DNA of 64,000 nt from Mesorhizobium sp. dw_380 (GTDB taxonomy: Bacteria > Pseudomonadota > Alphaproteobacteria > Rhizobiales > Rhizobiaceae): assembly GCF_018588885.1 (NCBI RefSeq), contig NZ_JAFFIW010000002.1, forward strand, positions 186,001 through 250,000, read 5' to 3'. The position numbers and the translations under genes were made by a program. Below, piece by piece: positions 17,784-26,415 of the stretch; the first letter of the stretch is position 1, and each line of letters opens with the position of its first letter. The notes beneath the pieces are model-generated. The model was not told the DNA's origin. It was given only the letters and a program-made list of their open reading frames with translations, and searched no databases.

Positions 17784-19151
17784 ATGGAACTGCGCAAGAA
17801 CTATTTCGCCGATGTCCGCAAGGACGATCTGCACGAGATCGGCCAGCCGAGGCCACGTTCGGATTCGCCCGGCCATGTCACCGGCAAGACCGCCTACTTC
17901 GCCGACCGCAGCTTTCCCGGCATGCTGCACCTGAAGATGGTGCGCAGCCCGCACCACCACGCCCGCATCCGCTCGATCGACACATCGGAGGCCGAAAAAC
18001 ATCCAGGCGTAGTGCGAGTGCTGACCGCCAAGGATGTGCCGCACAATGTCTACACCATCCTGATCCTGATCCAGATCGGGCCGGAGGACGAGACCGTGCT
18101 GGCCGATGGCAAGGTGCGCTGGAAGGGCGAGGCCGTGGTGGCGGTGCTGGCCGAGACCGAACGCGCCGCGCAAGAGGCCGCCGCCAAGGTTAGGATCGAC
18201 TACGAGGTGCTGCCGGCCGTCTTCGACATGGAAGAAGCGCTGAAGCCCGGCGCGCCGCTGGTCAACGAATATCATGGCCAGAACTATTACCTCTATGACA
18301 GCGGCGAATGCCGCAAGGTGCGCTTCGGCGATGTCGAGGCGGGCTTCGCCGGCGCCGACCACATACTGGAACAGAGCTACCAGTCCTCGCCGATCGAGCA
18401 TGCGCCGACCGAGACCACTGGCTGCGTGGTGGCGCCCGAGGGCAATGACCGCTTCACCTGCTACACCAACACGCAGGCGATGTTCTTCACCCTCGACAAC
18501 ACCTCGATCATCCTGCAGATGCCGGGCAGCAAGCTGCACTTCGTCGGCGGCACCGTCGGCGGCGGTTTTGGCGGCAAGGTCGATGTCATCGTCGAGCCGA
18601 TCGCCATCCTCGGCGCAAAACTAACCGGACGACCGGTCTGTTTTATCTACAGCCGCGAAGAGGAGATGCAGATCTCCTCGCCCCGCGCCGCCGAAAAGGT
18701 CGTCATCAAGGACGGCGTCATGACGGATGGCCGCATCGTTGCGCGCAAAGTCACCGGCTACACCGACGCCGGCGCCTATTCGCGCCACTCCCCCTATGGC
18801 GCACAGAAGGGTGCGGGGCATTATCCCGGGCCCTACACCATCCCCAATGTCTGGATCGACACCTACTGCGTCTACACCAACCGCACGCCGTCCTCGGCCA
18901 TGCGCGGCTTCGGCGTCACCATCGGCGACTTCGCCCTGGAGGTGCAGATGGACAAGCTGGCGCGGCTGATCGGCATGGATCCGCTCGAATTCCGCTTCAT
19001 CAACGCCTATCGCGACGGCGACATGAAGGCGCATCGCCAACCGACGGAGGGGGCAGCACTTATCGAATGCATGCAGGAAGCATCGCGCGTCGCCAACTGG
19101 CCGGTGGCGGAGAAATACATGGCGATGTCCTCCTACGCGAAGGGAGCTTGA
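17784..19151 (+). CDS. Xanthine-dehydrogenase-family molybdopterin-binding subunit, N-terminal half
   Basis: A 455-residue protein equal to the first part of a CoxL/XdhA large subunit. It has the Ald_Xan_dh_C domain (SPGHVTGKTAYFADR) and the first molybdopterin-binding domain, with GGTVGGGFGGK near residue 255 and the substrate-pocket arginine in SSAMRGFGV. It ends where the second molybdopterin domain should begin; that part is encoded by the next gene, one base after this stop. The AMRGFG motif resembles xanthine/aldehyde oxidoreductases and not the AYRCSFR loop of CO dehydrogenase, so CO oxidation is unlikely. Substrate unknown. Confidence 0.88.
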   Translation: MELRKNYFADVRKDDLHEIGQPRPRSDSPGHVTGKTAYFADRSFPGMLHLKMVRSPHHHARIRSIDTSEAEKHPGVVRVLTAKDVPHNVYTILILIQIGPEDETVLADGKVRWKGEAVVAVLAETERAAQEAAAKVRIDYEVLPAVFDMEEALKPGAPLVNEYHGQNYYLYDSGECRKVRFGDVEAGFAGADHILEQSYQSSPIEHAPTETTGCVVAPEGNDRFTCYTNTQAMFFTLDNTSIILQMPGSKLHFVGGTVGGGFGGKVDVIVEPIAILGAKLTGRPVCFIYSREEEMQISSPRAAEKVVIKDGVMTDGRIVARKVTGYTDAGAYSRHSPYGAQKGAGHYPGPYTIPNVWIDTYCVYTNRTPSSAMRGFGVTIGDFALEVQMDKLARLIGMDPLEFRFINAYRDGDMKAHRQPTEGAALIECMQEASRVANWPVAEKYMAMSSYAKGA

Positions 19152-19152
19152 G

Positions 19153-20157
19153 ATGGCGATCCGGCGCGGACGCGGCGTCGCCGCGATCAATTATCCCACG
19201 GGCATGAACCTCGGCGGCGACCCGACCCAGGCGCTGGTGCATTCGACACCGACCGGCAATTTCATGGTGACGCTGTCGTCGGTCGATCTTGGCCAGGGCA
19301 TGAAGCAGATCATGGCGCAGATCTGCGCCGAGACGATCGGCGTGCCGACCGACCGCGTCGTCGTCGACACCGCCGACACCGACACGGGCCCGCACTGCAT
19401 GGGCACCTTCGCCTCGCGCGGCACGCACCGTGCCGGCAATGCCGTCATCCAGGCCGCCAGGGAAGCCCGCCAGGTGATGCTGGAAGTGGCGGCGGAAGAG
19501 CTGGAAGTGAATGCGTCGGACCTCGAGACCGACGGCCAGGGCAACATCCTCGTCAAAGGCGCGCCGCAGAAATCGATCTCGATCTTCGACGTCGCGCTGT
19601 CGGCGCATTTCAAGCGTGGCCGCTCGATCTCCGGTCGCGGTATGTTCCTGATCCCGCGCTCTTATCCGGAGAAAGAAACCGGCGCGATGAAGCCGTCGAC
19701 CTGCTACGCCCATGCCTGCACCGTGGCCGAGGTCGAGGTCGATGACGAGACCGGCGAGGTCACCGTGCTGACGGTGAAGAACGTCTTCGAGATCGGCCGC
19801 GCGCTGAATCCGAAAATGGTCGAGCAGCAGCTCGTCGGCGGCTCATGGATGGGCATCAGCCACGCGCTCTACGAAACGACCGAGCCCTATTATCCCAACC
19901 GCGACCATGGCGGCACCGACTTCAATCAGTATCTGATGCCCGGGCCCGGCGACCTCGCTGAGACCAAGATCATCGTTCTGGAGCGTCCTTCCGCCGATGG
20001 CCCCTATGGCGCCAAAGGACCGGGCGAAATGTGCGCGAACCCGCAAATCCCGGCGGTCGCCAATGCCGTCTTCGACGCGGTCGGCGTGCGCATCGACACG
20101 CTGCCGATCACGCCGGAGCGCATCCTGCGCGCGCTCAAGGCGCAAGCGGCGAACTGA
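19153..20157 (+). CDS. Xanthine-dehydrogenase-family molybdopterin-binding subunit, C-terminal half
   Basis: A 334-residue protein covering the second molybdopterin domain of the large subunit. It opens RRGRGVAAINYPTGMN, contains SVDLGQGMKQIMAQI (cofactor contact) and keeps the catalytic base in GAKGPGEMCANP (Glu292). Its ATG lies one base after the stop of the N-terminal half and a GGGAGC site sits inside that gene, so the two are made together and must assemble into one active site. The break falls at a domain boundary and the stop is clean, which argues for a natural split and against a random mutation. Confidence 0.85.
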   Translation: MAIRRGRGVAAINYPTGMNLGGDPTQALVHSTPTGNFMVTLSSVDLGQGMKQIMAQICAETIGVPTDRVVVDTADTDTGPHCMGTFASRGTHRAGNAVIQAAREARQVMLEVAAEELEVNASDLETDGQGNILVKGAPQKSISIFDVALSAHFKRGRSISGRGMFLIPRSYPEKETGAMKPSTCYAHACTVAEVEVDDETGEVTVLTVKNVFEIGRALNPKMVEQQLVGGSWMGISHALYETTEPYYPNRDHGGTDFNQYLMPGPGDLAETKIIVLERPSADGPYGAKGPGEMCANPQIPAVANAVFDAVGVRIDTLPITPERILRALKAQAAN

Positions 20158-20158
20158 C

Positions 20159-21040
20159 ATGCCTGAGGTGAACGCCGAGACATCAGCGACCTCGCCGGAG
20201 GCGGTGGCCGAGCGGCTGGCCGCCTCGCGCTATCTGGCCGATGACAGCCTTGCGACAGCGATCTTCCTGGCGATCCGGTTGGGCAAGCCGCTGCTGCTCG
20301 AAGGCGCGCCGGGCGTCGGCAAGACGGAAGCGGCCAAGGCGATCGCCGAATTGCTCGGCCGCGACCTGGTGCGGCTGCAATGCTATGAAGGCATCGACGC
20401 CGCGCACGCGCTCTACGAGTGGAACTACCAGCGCCAGTTGCTCGCCATCCGCCACGCCGGCGAGCACGAGATCGACATCTATGACGACCGCTTCCTGATC
20501 GCCCGCCCGCTGCTGCAGGTGCTGAAGGCGCCCGAACAGCGGGTGCTGCTGGTCGACGAGATCGATCGTTCCGACCATGAGTTCGAGGCGCTGCTGCTGG
20601 AATTCCTCTCCGATTTCCAGATCAGCATTCCCGAGCGCGGCACCATCCGCGCCGCAGCACAGCCGATCGTCATCCTGACCTCGAACCGCACCCGCGAACT
20701 TGCCGAAGCATTGCGCCGCCGCTGCGTCTACCACTGGATCGGCTATCCCGACGCCGAGCGCGAAGCCGCCATCATCATGCTGCGCGCCGGCGACGTCGCG
20801 CAGGCCACCGCCCGCGCCGTGGCGGCAGCGGTGCAGACCATTCGTGCCCGCCCGCTCGCCAAGCCGCCCGGTATCGCCGAAGCAGTCGAATGGGCCAATG
20901 CCGCGACCATTCTCGAAAAGGGCGGCAGCCCGTGGCCGGAAGCCTTCCGCCGCGCCATCGGCGTGCTGATCAAGGACGAGGAGGACCTCTCCTACATCGT
21001 ACCGGAGCTCGGCCGCATCGTCGAGGAGGCGCTGGCGTGA
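20159..21040 (+). CDS. MoxR-family AAA+ ATPase (CoxD-like)
   Basis: A 293-residue AAA+ chaperone. Walker A is GAPGVGKT (49-56), Walker B LLVDEID (about 130-136), sensor 1 TSNRTRE (174-180), and a helical lid follows. MoxR proteins work with a VWA-domain partner to mature or insert cofactors into metalloenzymes; CoxD/CoxE do this for a molybdenum hydroxylase. Here it follows the molybdopterin subunit by one base and overlaps the VWA gene by four bases, the same arrangement. Confidence 0.92.
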   Translation: MPEVNAETSATSPEAVAERLAASRYLADDSLATAIFLAIRLGKPLLLEGAPGVGKTEAAKAIAELLGRDLVRLQCYEGIDAAHALYEWNYQRQLLAIRHAGEHEIDIYDDRFLIARPLLQVLKAPEQRVLLVDEIDRSDHEFEALLLEFLSDFQISIPERGTIRAAAQPIVILTSNRTRELAEALRRRCVYHWIGYPDAEREAAIIMLRAGDVAQATARAVAAAVQTIRARPLAKPPGIAEAVEWANAATILEKGGSPWPEAFRRAIGVLIKDEEDLSYIVPELGRIVEEALA

Positions 21041-22341
21041 CGCGTGACGTCAACGACCCCTTCTCCCCGTTCACGGGGAGAAGGTGCCCCGAAGGGGCGG
21101 ATGAGGGGCAGCGCCATGATTGGCAAAAGGCGGCGCCGCCCCTCACCTGCCTGCCGGCATCAGGGGTCGAGCCGCTTGTCTCGACCCGTCCTTCGGACCC
21201 CCGTAAACGGGGCGAGGAGAGCTTGCCTTGCGCCGCCCAACCGTTGCTCGGCTTCGCCCGGCTGCTGCGCCGCTACGGCTTCGCCGTCGCACCCGAACAA
21301 GTCTCCAGCTTCATGCAGGCGGTGACGTTGCTCGGCCCACGCTCGATGGCCGACATCCGCGAGGCGGCGCTTGCCACGCTGGCGCCGCCGCCCGACCGCC
21401 ACGACGAATTCGAGGCGCATTTCCAGAGCCACTTCTATGGCAATACTTCAGCCGTGGTCGAAGGCGACGCCGATGAGGAGACCCGCATCAAGGACGACGG
21501 TGGCAAGGACGACCAGCGGGTCGAGGCCGAGCACAAGCAGGAAGGCGGCGAACTGTCCTCGGCCCTGGAGCAGTTGAGCACGCGGGATTTCCAGCACGAC
21601 GACGGCAGGCTGACCGCTTTTCAACGCAAGCTCTCTTCCGCCCTGCCCGCCCGCCGCTCCTTCCGCACCGTGCGCACCCATTCGCGCGGCAAGCTCGATT
21701 TGCGCCGTTCGCTCAGCGAAATCGTCAGCGCCGATGGCGATATCCCCTCGCCGCTGCTGCGCCGACGCCAGACCGTGCCGCGCAAGCTGCTGCTGCTGAT
21801 CGATGTCTCCGGCTCGATGAAGCTGCACACGGCGGACTATCTCAAGCTGGCGCATGCCGCAGTGCAGGGTGCTGACCGCGCCGAAATCTTCACTTTCGGC
21901 ACAAGGCTGACCCGCATCACCACGGCATTGCGCATCCGCGACCGCAACCAGGCGCTGGCGCGTGCGGCCGCCCAGGTCGATGATTGGGACGGCGGCACCC
22001 GAATGGGGCCGACACTGCTCGCTTTCCTCTCGGTGCCGCGCTTCTCGGCCTTCGCGCGCGGTGCCGCCATCGTCATCCTCTCCGACGCGCTGGAGCGCGG
22101 CAACCATGCAGAACTGGAGACGGCGATGCGCCGGCTGAGCGCCCGCGCCTTCCGGCTGTCGTTGGCCACACCTTTGGCCGGCGATCCGCGCTTCCGCCCG
22201 GCAACGGCGGCACTCCGCGCCATCCTGCCTGACCTCGACGACCTGGTCGACGGCTCATCAGTGAAAAGCCTGACCGATTTCATCCTGTCGCTCGCCCGCC
22301 CCGCCCCGGCGGCCGAGACCATCTGGAGGAGGGTGTCGTGA
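21037..22341 (+). CDS. VWA-domain protein (CoxE-like) with an in-frame palindromic repeat
   Basis: A 434-residue partner of the MoxR ATPase. The core begins at about residue 68 (QPLLGFARLLRRYGFAVAP) and includes an acidic linker and a C-terminal von Willebrand A domain with MIDAS motif DVSGS (Asp256 onward) and DGGTRMGP. The GTG at 21037 overlaps the MoxR stop (GTGA). Residues about 8-62 are encoded by a palindromic repeat element (21057-21220), seen as a Pro/Arg/Glu-rich stretch unrelated to the family. Without it the protein would start close to the normal family N-terminus. Confidence 0.85.
   Translation: MTRDVNDPFSPFTGRRCPEGADEGQRHDWQKAAPPLTCLPASGVEPLVSTRPSDPRKRGEESLPCAAQPLLGFARLLRRYGFAVAPEQVSSFMQAVTLLGPRSMADIREAALATLAPPPDRHDEFEAHFQSHFYGNTSAVVEGDADEETRIKDDGGKDDQRVEAEHKQEGGELSSALEQLSTRDFQHDDGRLTAFQRKLSSALPARRSFRTVRTHSRGKLDLRRSLSEIVSADGDIPSPLLRRRQTVPRKLLLLIDVSGSMKLHTADYLKLAHAAVQGADRAEIFTFGTRLTRITTALRIRDRNQALARAAAQVDDWDGGTRMGPTLLAFLSVPRFSAFARGAAIVILSDALERGNHAELETAMRRLSARAFRLSLATPLAGDPRFRPATAALRAILPDLDDLVDGSSVKSLTDFILSLARPAPAAETIWRRVS
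21057..21220. repeat. Palindromic repeat element inside the VWA coding sequence
   Basis: The element has a 12-bp-armed hairpin (21059-21084, core CTCCCCGTTCACGGGGAG) and a GCCCC-GAA-GGGGC hairpin. It also has TGAGGGGCAGCGCC (21102-21115) facing its near-complement at 21132-21145, and a final CCCCGT-AA-ACGGGG hairpin (21199-21212). These boxes match those in the intergenic repeat at 10209-10516. The insertion contains no stop in the VWA frame and keeps it open. Confidence 0.8.
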
Positions 22342-23228
22342 TGCAGAAAGCCATCGACGCGCATTTCCACATCTGGCGCCAACAGGACCAGCCCTGGCTG
22401 GTCGGGCCGATGGTGCCGCGCATCTTCGGGCCCTACGAGCCGATCCGCCGCGATTACCCGATCGAGGAATTCCTGGCCGACCAAAAGGGTTCCGGCGTCG
22501 AGAAGGCCGTCTATGTCCAGACCAACTGGGCCAGGGAGGATTTCGAGAAGGAAGTCGCCTTCCTGCAGAAGACCGCGGACGAGACCGGCTGGCCGCACGC
22601 CATCGTTGGCTATGCCGACATGACGGTGGACGATGTCAGGCCGCAGATCGGCCGGCTGATGAAATACAGACTGCTGCGCGGCGTGCGCATGCAGTTGCAC
22701 TGGCACGAGACCCCGGCCTTCCGCTTCGCCGCCTCGGCCGACCAGGTCATCGACCCCAAAGTGCGCGCCAATGTGGCGCGGCTCAAGGACTACGGCCTGT
22801 CCTTCGACCTGCAGCTCTTTCCCGCCCAGATGAAGGACGGGCTGACGCTGGTCGGCGAGAACCCGCAAACCAACTTCATCCTCACTCATGCCGGTATGCT
22901 GACCGGCATGGAGCCCGAAACCACCGAAGCCTGGAAGGCCGGCCTGCGCACGCTCTCGGCCGCGCCCAATCTCTACGCCAAGCTGTCTGGCCTCGGCACC
23001 TTCCTCCACCGCAACGATCCCCTGCTGATCGCCTATATCGTCGATAACGCGATCGATATTCTTGGGGCCGACCACCTGATGTTCGGCTCGAACTTTCCGA
23101 TCGAGAAATTGTGGACCAGCCACGCCGAACTGATCAAGGCGCACCGCGATGCGGTGGCGAAACACGGCGCGGTCGCAGAGGCGGAGATCTTCTGGAACAC
23201 GGCGCAGAAGGTGTATCGGCCGGTCTAA
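22341..23228 (+). CDS. Amidohydrolase family protein (amidohydrolase 2, TIM-barrel metal hydrolase)
   Basis: A 295-residue metal-dependent hydrolase of the lactonase/decarboxylase type. It opens with the metal ligands DAHFHIW (residues 6-12), then LRGVRMQLHW, the His of FILTHAGM, the Asp-bearing GADHLMFGSNFP near the C-terminus and a final YRP. Relatives hydrolyse lactones or decarboxylate aromatic acids. Its ATG overlaps the VWA stop and GGAGGAGGG precedes it, so it is the last gene of the molybdoenzyme set and may act on the enzyme's product. Confidence 0.88.
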   Translation: MQKAIDAHFHIWRQQDQPWLVGPMVPRIFGPYEPIRRDYPIEEFLADQKGSGVEKAVYVQTNWAREDFEKEVAFLQKTADETGWPHAIVGYADMTVDDVRPQIGRLMKYRLLRGVRMQLHWHETPAFRFAASADQVIDPKVRANVARLKDYGLSFDLQLFPAQMKDGLTLVGENPQTNFILTHAGMLTGMEPETTEAWKAGLRTLSAAPNLYAKLSGLGTFLHRNDPLLIAYIVDNAIDILGADHLMFGSNFPIEKLWTSHAELIKAHRDAVAKHGAVAEAEIFWNTAQKVYRPV

Positions 23229-23243
23229 CGCACGTCGTTCCCC

Positions 23244-23651
23244 TCACTTCACCTCGAACTGCGGATCGACCGGGATCTGCATCGCCGTCACCAGATGGTT
23301 GGTCTGGCCGGCGAGCCCGATGATCGAGACAAGTTCGCCATGCTGTGCCTCGGTCATGCCCTTGGCCCGTGCCGCCGCCGTGTGTGAGTGGACGCAGTAG
23401 GAGCAGCCATTGGCGGTCGAGACAGCGATGTAGATCATTTCCTTGGTCAGCGGATCGATGGCGCTGTCGGCAACCATCACCACCTTCAGCTGTGCCCAGA
23501 TCCGCTTCAGCGATACGGGATCATTGGCCAGCCCGCGCCAGAAATTGTTGACGAAATCGGATTTGCGCGTCGCCCTGATATCATCGAATACCGCCTTCAC
23601 CGCCGGGATATTCTCCACCTCGGCATCGCTAAGAAGTTTTGTGGTGGCCAT
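23244..23651 (-). CDS. Carboxymuconolactone-decarboxylase-family protein (AhpD-like)
   Basis: A 135-residue small helical protein. The AhpD redox motif is complete: NGCSYCVHSH gives Cys83, Cys86 and His90. Members are alkylhydroperoxidase-like or of unknown function; the CxxC suggests a peroxide- or thiol-linked role. ATG 23651 is chosen because AAGGAAA lies just before it; an ATG five codons upstream lacks a ribosome site. It converges with the amidohydrolase gene with only 15 bp between the stops. Confidence 0.88.
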   Translation of the reverse strand: MATTKLLSDAEVENIPAVKAVFDDIRATRKSDFVNNFWRGLANDPVSLKRIWAQLKVVMVADSAIDPLTKEMIYIAVSTANGCSYCVHSHTAAARAKGMTEAQHGELVSIIGLAGQTNHLVTAMQIPVDPQFEVK

Positions 23652-23750
23652 GGTGTTTCCTTTCATTCGGATCGTCGCGTGAATTGGATCAGGTGTTGAG
23701 CAATCGCGGCCAATCCATTCGCCTGATTCACTTTTTCGGCGGCGACGCTG

Positions 23751-23871
23751 AGATTCAGGTCAGGCCGAGTCGAAAATGGTGGCCTCCGAGAACCGGAGCG
23801 GAGCGTACTGAAGTACGTGAGCACCGGAAGCGCAGGAAGCCGCCATTTGCAGGCCGGCCTCACCTGAATCT
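23751..23871. repeat. 121-bp palindromic intergenic element (RIME-like)
   Basis: The termini AGATTCAGGTCAGGCC and GGCCTCACCTGAATCT are inverted copies with one mismatch. Inside, AAATGGTGGC faces GCCGCCATTT, and the centre is CGTACTGAAGTACG, so the whole unit can fold into one long hairpin. It resembles rhizobial intergenic mosaic elements. It lies exactly at the 3' end of the importer operon: its last bases overlap the TAG stop of the ATPase gene. A deleted copy is at 7315-7354. Confidence 0.85.
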
Positions 23872-25366
23872 AATGCACGGCCGCGTACATGATCTTCTCC
23901 TCCGTGGCTTCCGCCGGCGAAAACTCTTCGACGATGCGGCCTTGCCGGCAGACCAGGATGCGGTCGGACAGGTTCATGATCTCAGGCAGGTAGGACGATA
24001 TGACGACCACGGCCAGGCCCTCGTCGGCCAACCGGTTGATGATCTGGTGGATCTCGGCGATGGCGCCGACATCGACGCCGCGCGTCGGCTCGTCGAAGAT
24101 GACGATGCGCGGCTGCTGCACCAGCCCCTTGCCGATCACCACCTTCTGCTGGTTGCCGCCTGAGAGCTCGACGACACGTGCATTGTCGTTGATTGCCTTG
24201 ATGTTGAGCGTCTTCGTCCACTCCGCTGACAGCGCCCGCATTTCCTGCGCGTTGATCACCCATGCCTTGTCACGGCCGGCCGCCAGCAGCCCGCCGAACA
24301 GGTTCTCGGCAATGCCCATCGTCTCGAAGATGCCTTCGCTCTTGCGGTCCTCGGTGACATAGACGATGCCGTCGGCCACCGCTTCGCTCGGCACGAGGTA
24401 GCGCACGGGCTTGTCGTCTAGCTCGATGGCACCGCCGCGCAAAAAGTCGCGCTTGTAGATGCCGGAGACGATCTTGAACGTCTCGGTGCGGCCCGAGCCG
24501 ATCAGCCCGAACACGCCGGTGATCTGCCCCTCGAAGATCGAGAAGGAATTGTTGCGCACGACATTGCTCATCGAGATGTCTTGCACCGACAGCACCTTCT
24601 TGCCGGCCTTGCGCAGCTTGGCCTCGTCGCGCTGGCGATAGATCTGTCCCGACAAGGTGCGCCCGACCATGGCAGCGACAATTCTGTCGCGGTCGAAGGC
24701 TGACGTGTCGTCGGTGACCACCAGTTCGCCGTCGCGCAAAATGGTGATGCGGTCGGCAATGGCAAGCGCCTCTTCCAGCGCGTGGCTGATGAAGACGATC
24801 GACACGCCGCTCGCCTTCAGCCGCCGGATCAGCGCGAAGAAGTGCCGCTTCTCCTCCGGCGTCAGCGTCGCCGTCGGCTCGTCGAAGATGATGATCTCGG
24901 CATTGTGGTGGACGGCGCGCGCGATCTCGACCATCTGCCGCTTGGCCGCCCCCAGCGTCGCCACCATGGCGTTCGGATCGACCGGGAAGTTCAGCGACTG
25001 CAGGAATTGTTGGGCCGAGATGTAGGTGCCGCGCAGCCGGTTGAGGAATTTTTCGGTGCCGAGATAAAGGTTCTGCGCCACCGTCATTGACGGCACCAGG
25101 CTGGTTTCCTGGAACACCATGGCAATGCCGGCCTCGAGCGCTGCATGTGGCGAGGCGTAGGCGATCTCTTGGCCCTTGTGGAACATCTTGCCCGAAGTGG
25201 CATCGACAACGCCGGCGATGATCTTGGTCAGCGTTGACTTTCCCGCGCCGTTCTCGCCGAGCAACGCGTGGACCTCGCCCTTGCGCAGTTCGAAGCTGAC
25301 ATTCTTCACCGCCGGCACGCCGCGATAATTTTTGGTGACGTTTTCGAGACGGACGATCGGTTCCAT
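23870..25366 (-). CDS. CUT2 sugar ABC transporter ATP-binding protein (RbsA type, two ABC domains)
   Basis: A 498-residue ATPase. Domain 1 has GENGAGKST, IIIFDEPTATL and the switch His in VFISHAL, with an atypical signature (LGAAKRQM) as is common in RbsA. Domain 2 has a degenerate P-loop (GLIGSGRTE) but a good LSGGNQQK signature and IVIFDEPTRGVD. ATG 25366 follows GGGAGG and overlaps the stop of the propeller gene (TGATG). Its TAG stop touches a palindromic element. It is the last gene of the operon that starts at 30682. Confidence 0.92.
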   Translation of the reverse strand: MEPIVRLENVTKNYRGVPAVKNVSFELRKGEVHALLGENGAGKSTLTKIIAGVVDATSGKMFHKGQEIAYASPHAALEAGIAMVFQETSLVPSMTVAQNLYLGTEKFLNRLRGTYISAQQFLQSLNFPVDPNAMVATLGAAKRQMVEIARAVHHNAEIIIFDEPTATLTPEEKRHFFALIRRLKASGVSIVFISHALEEALAIADRITILRDGELVVTDDTSAFDRDRIVAAMVGRTLSGQIYRQRDEAKLRKAGKKVLSVQDISMSNVVRNNSFSIFEGQITGVFGLIGSGRTETFKIVSGIYKRDFLRGGAIELDDKPVRYLVPSEAVADGIVYVTEDRKSEGIFETMGIAENLFGGLLAAGRDKAWVINAQEMRALSAEWTKTLNIKAINDNARVVELSGGNQQKVVIGKGLVQQPRIVIFDEPTRGVDVGAIAEIHQIINRLADEGLAVVVISSYLPEIMNLSDRILVCRQGRIVEEFSPAEATEEKIMYAAVH

Positions 25367-26415
25367 CAAAAACCTCCCGCGTCGACAGCCAGCACGCAGT
25401 CGCCACCCCTTGAGGCGATGAACAGCCGGCCGTCCTCTTCCGTTACGCTGCAGATGCCATGACGTGTGCCGTTGGCGCGGCTGTGCAGGCTGAATTGCGG
25501 TTGCATCCCTTGGTCGAGCTTGACCACCAGCCCATAGGAACGGCTCGGCGACCACGGCTTGTGGATGCCCATGGTGCGGATGCCACCGCATTGCAGCGGC
25601 TCGAGGAAGCTGCGGTTAGAGGCCAGCGCCGGCGCAATCCAATAGGGCGGCGGCACCTGGTCGATCATGTCCTGACGATAGTGGGTTTCCTGCAGCACGA
25701 ATTCGATCAGCCGGTTGCGCGGTGCGAACAAGCTCAGCCATGCGCCGCCATCGGCGGATGGCGACAGGCGGGAGGGATAGCCGGGCAGATGTGTCAGCAC
25801 CGTCGAGCGGTTGCCGGTCGCGCCATCGAGGCGGATGAGCTGATGCCGCCAGCTTTCACTGACCAGAACATGACCGCCGACGGGAAGCAGCCCATAGGGG
25901 AAAGCGAGATCGCCGGCCACTTTGCGGAAGTCGCCGCCGGCCGCGGCCCGTTTCCAAAGCGAACCGGAGGCGCCCTTTTTCATCAGATCGACGGCCCATT
26001 GTGACGCCAAGTGCTCCGTCGAACCATTGGCCAGCCACAGCGTGCCGTCCTCGGCATAGGCAAGCGCGGTGATGCAGCTGACACCAGCCGGCAGCGAAAC
26101 CTCCTTGCCTGATATCAGCAGCTTGCCGCTTTCAAGCGCCACCGTCAGGTCCCCCGATGGCGACAGAGCCGACGCCGTGATCGGGGACGGAAAGGTCTCC
26201 ACCACCTTGGGCTCGGTTTCGGCAGCAATCGAAAGGACTGTATTGCCGCCGGAGACGAGCAGCCTGTCACCGGAGACCAGCAGATTGTCCGGCTCGGTCA
26301 GTTCGGCAAACGCCGGCGCATCGTCCAGCCGCGTGTTGGGCCGGAAGGCGCCATCGAGCGGCGGGATGGTCACCGCCTTGCCGCGAAACATGTCCAGGAT
26401 CGGATCGAGGATCAT
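25366..26415 (-). CDS. SMP-30/strictosidine-synthase-like beta-propeller protein
   Basis: A 349-residue predicted six-bladed propeller. Blade-like repeats are visible (ELTEPDNLLVSGDRLLV, GVSCITALAYAEDGTLWLA, FPYGLLPVGGHVLVSESW, HLPGYPSRLSPSADGGAWLS). Members of this superfamily hydrolyse sugar lactones or related esters with a bound divalent metal. No signal peptide is seen, so it should be cytosolic. ATG 26415 overlaps the stop of the permease-propeller fusion (ATGA), so the two are coupled. It may act on the imported compound. Confidence 0.8.
   Translation of the reverse strand: MILDPILDMFRGKAVTIPPLDGAFRPNTRLDDAPAFAELTEPDNLLVSGDRLLVSGGNTVLSIAAETEPKVVETFPSPITASALSPSGDLTVALESGKLLISGKEVSLPAGVSCITALAYAEDGTLWLANGSTEHLASQWAVDLMKKGASGSLWKRAAAGGDFRKVAGDLAFPYGLLPVGGHVLVSESWRHQLIRLDGATGNRSTVLTHLPGYPSRLSPSADGGAWLSLFAPRNRLIEFVLQETHYRQDMIDQVPPPYWIAPALASNRSFLEPLQCGGIRTMGIHKPWSPSRSYGLVVKLDQGMQPQFSLHSRANGTRHGICSVTEEDGRLFIASRGGDCVLAVDAGGF

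Noticed and set aside
17784..20157. Calling the molybdoenzyme a carbon monoxide dehydrogenase from the cox-like gene order
   Set aside because: The large subunit lacks the AYRCSFR active-site loop; AMRGFG fits other members of the xanthine dehydrogenase family.
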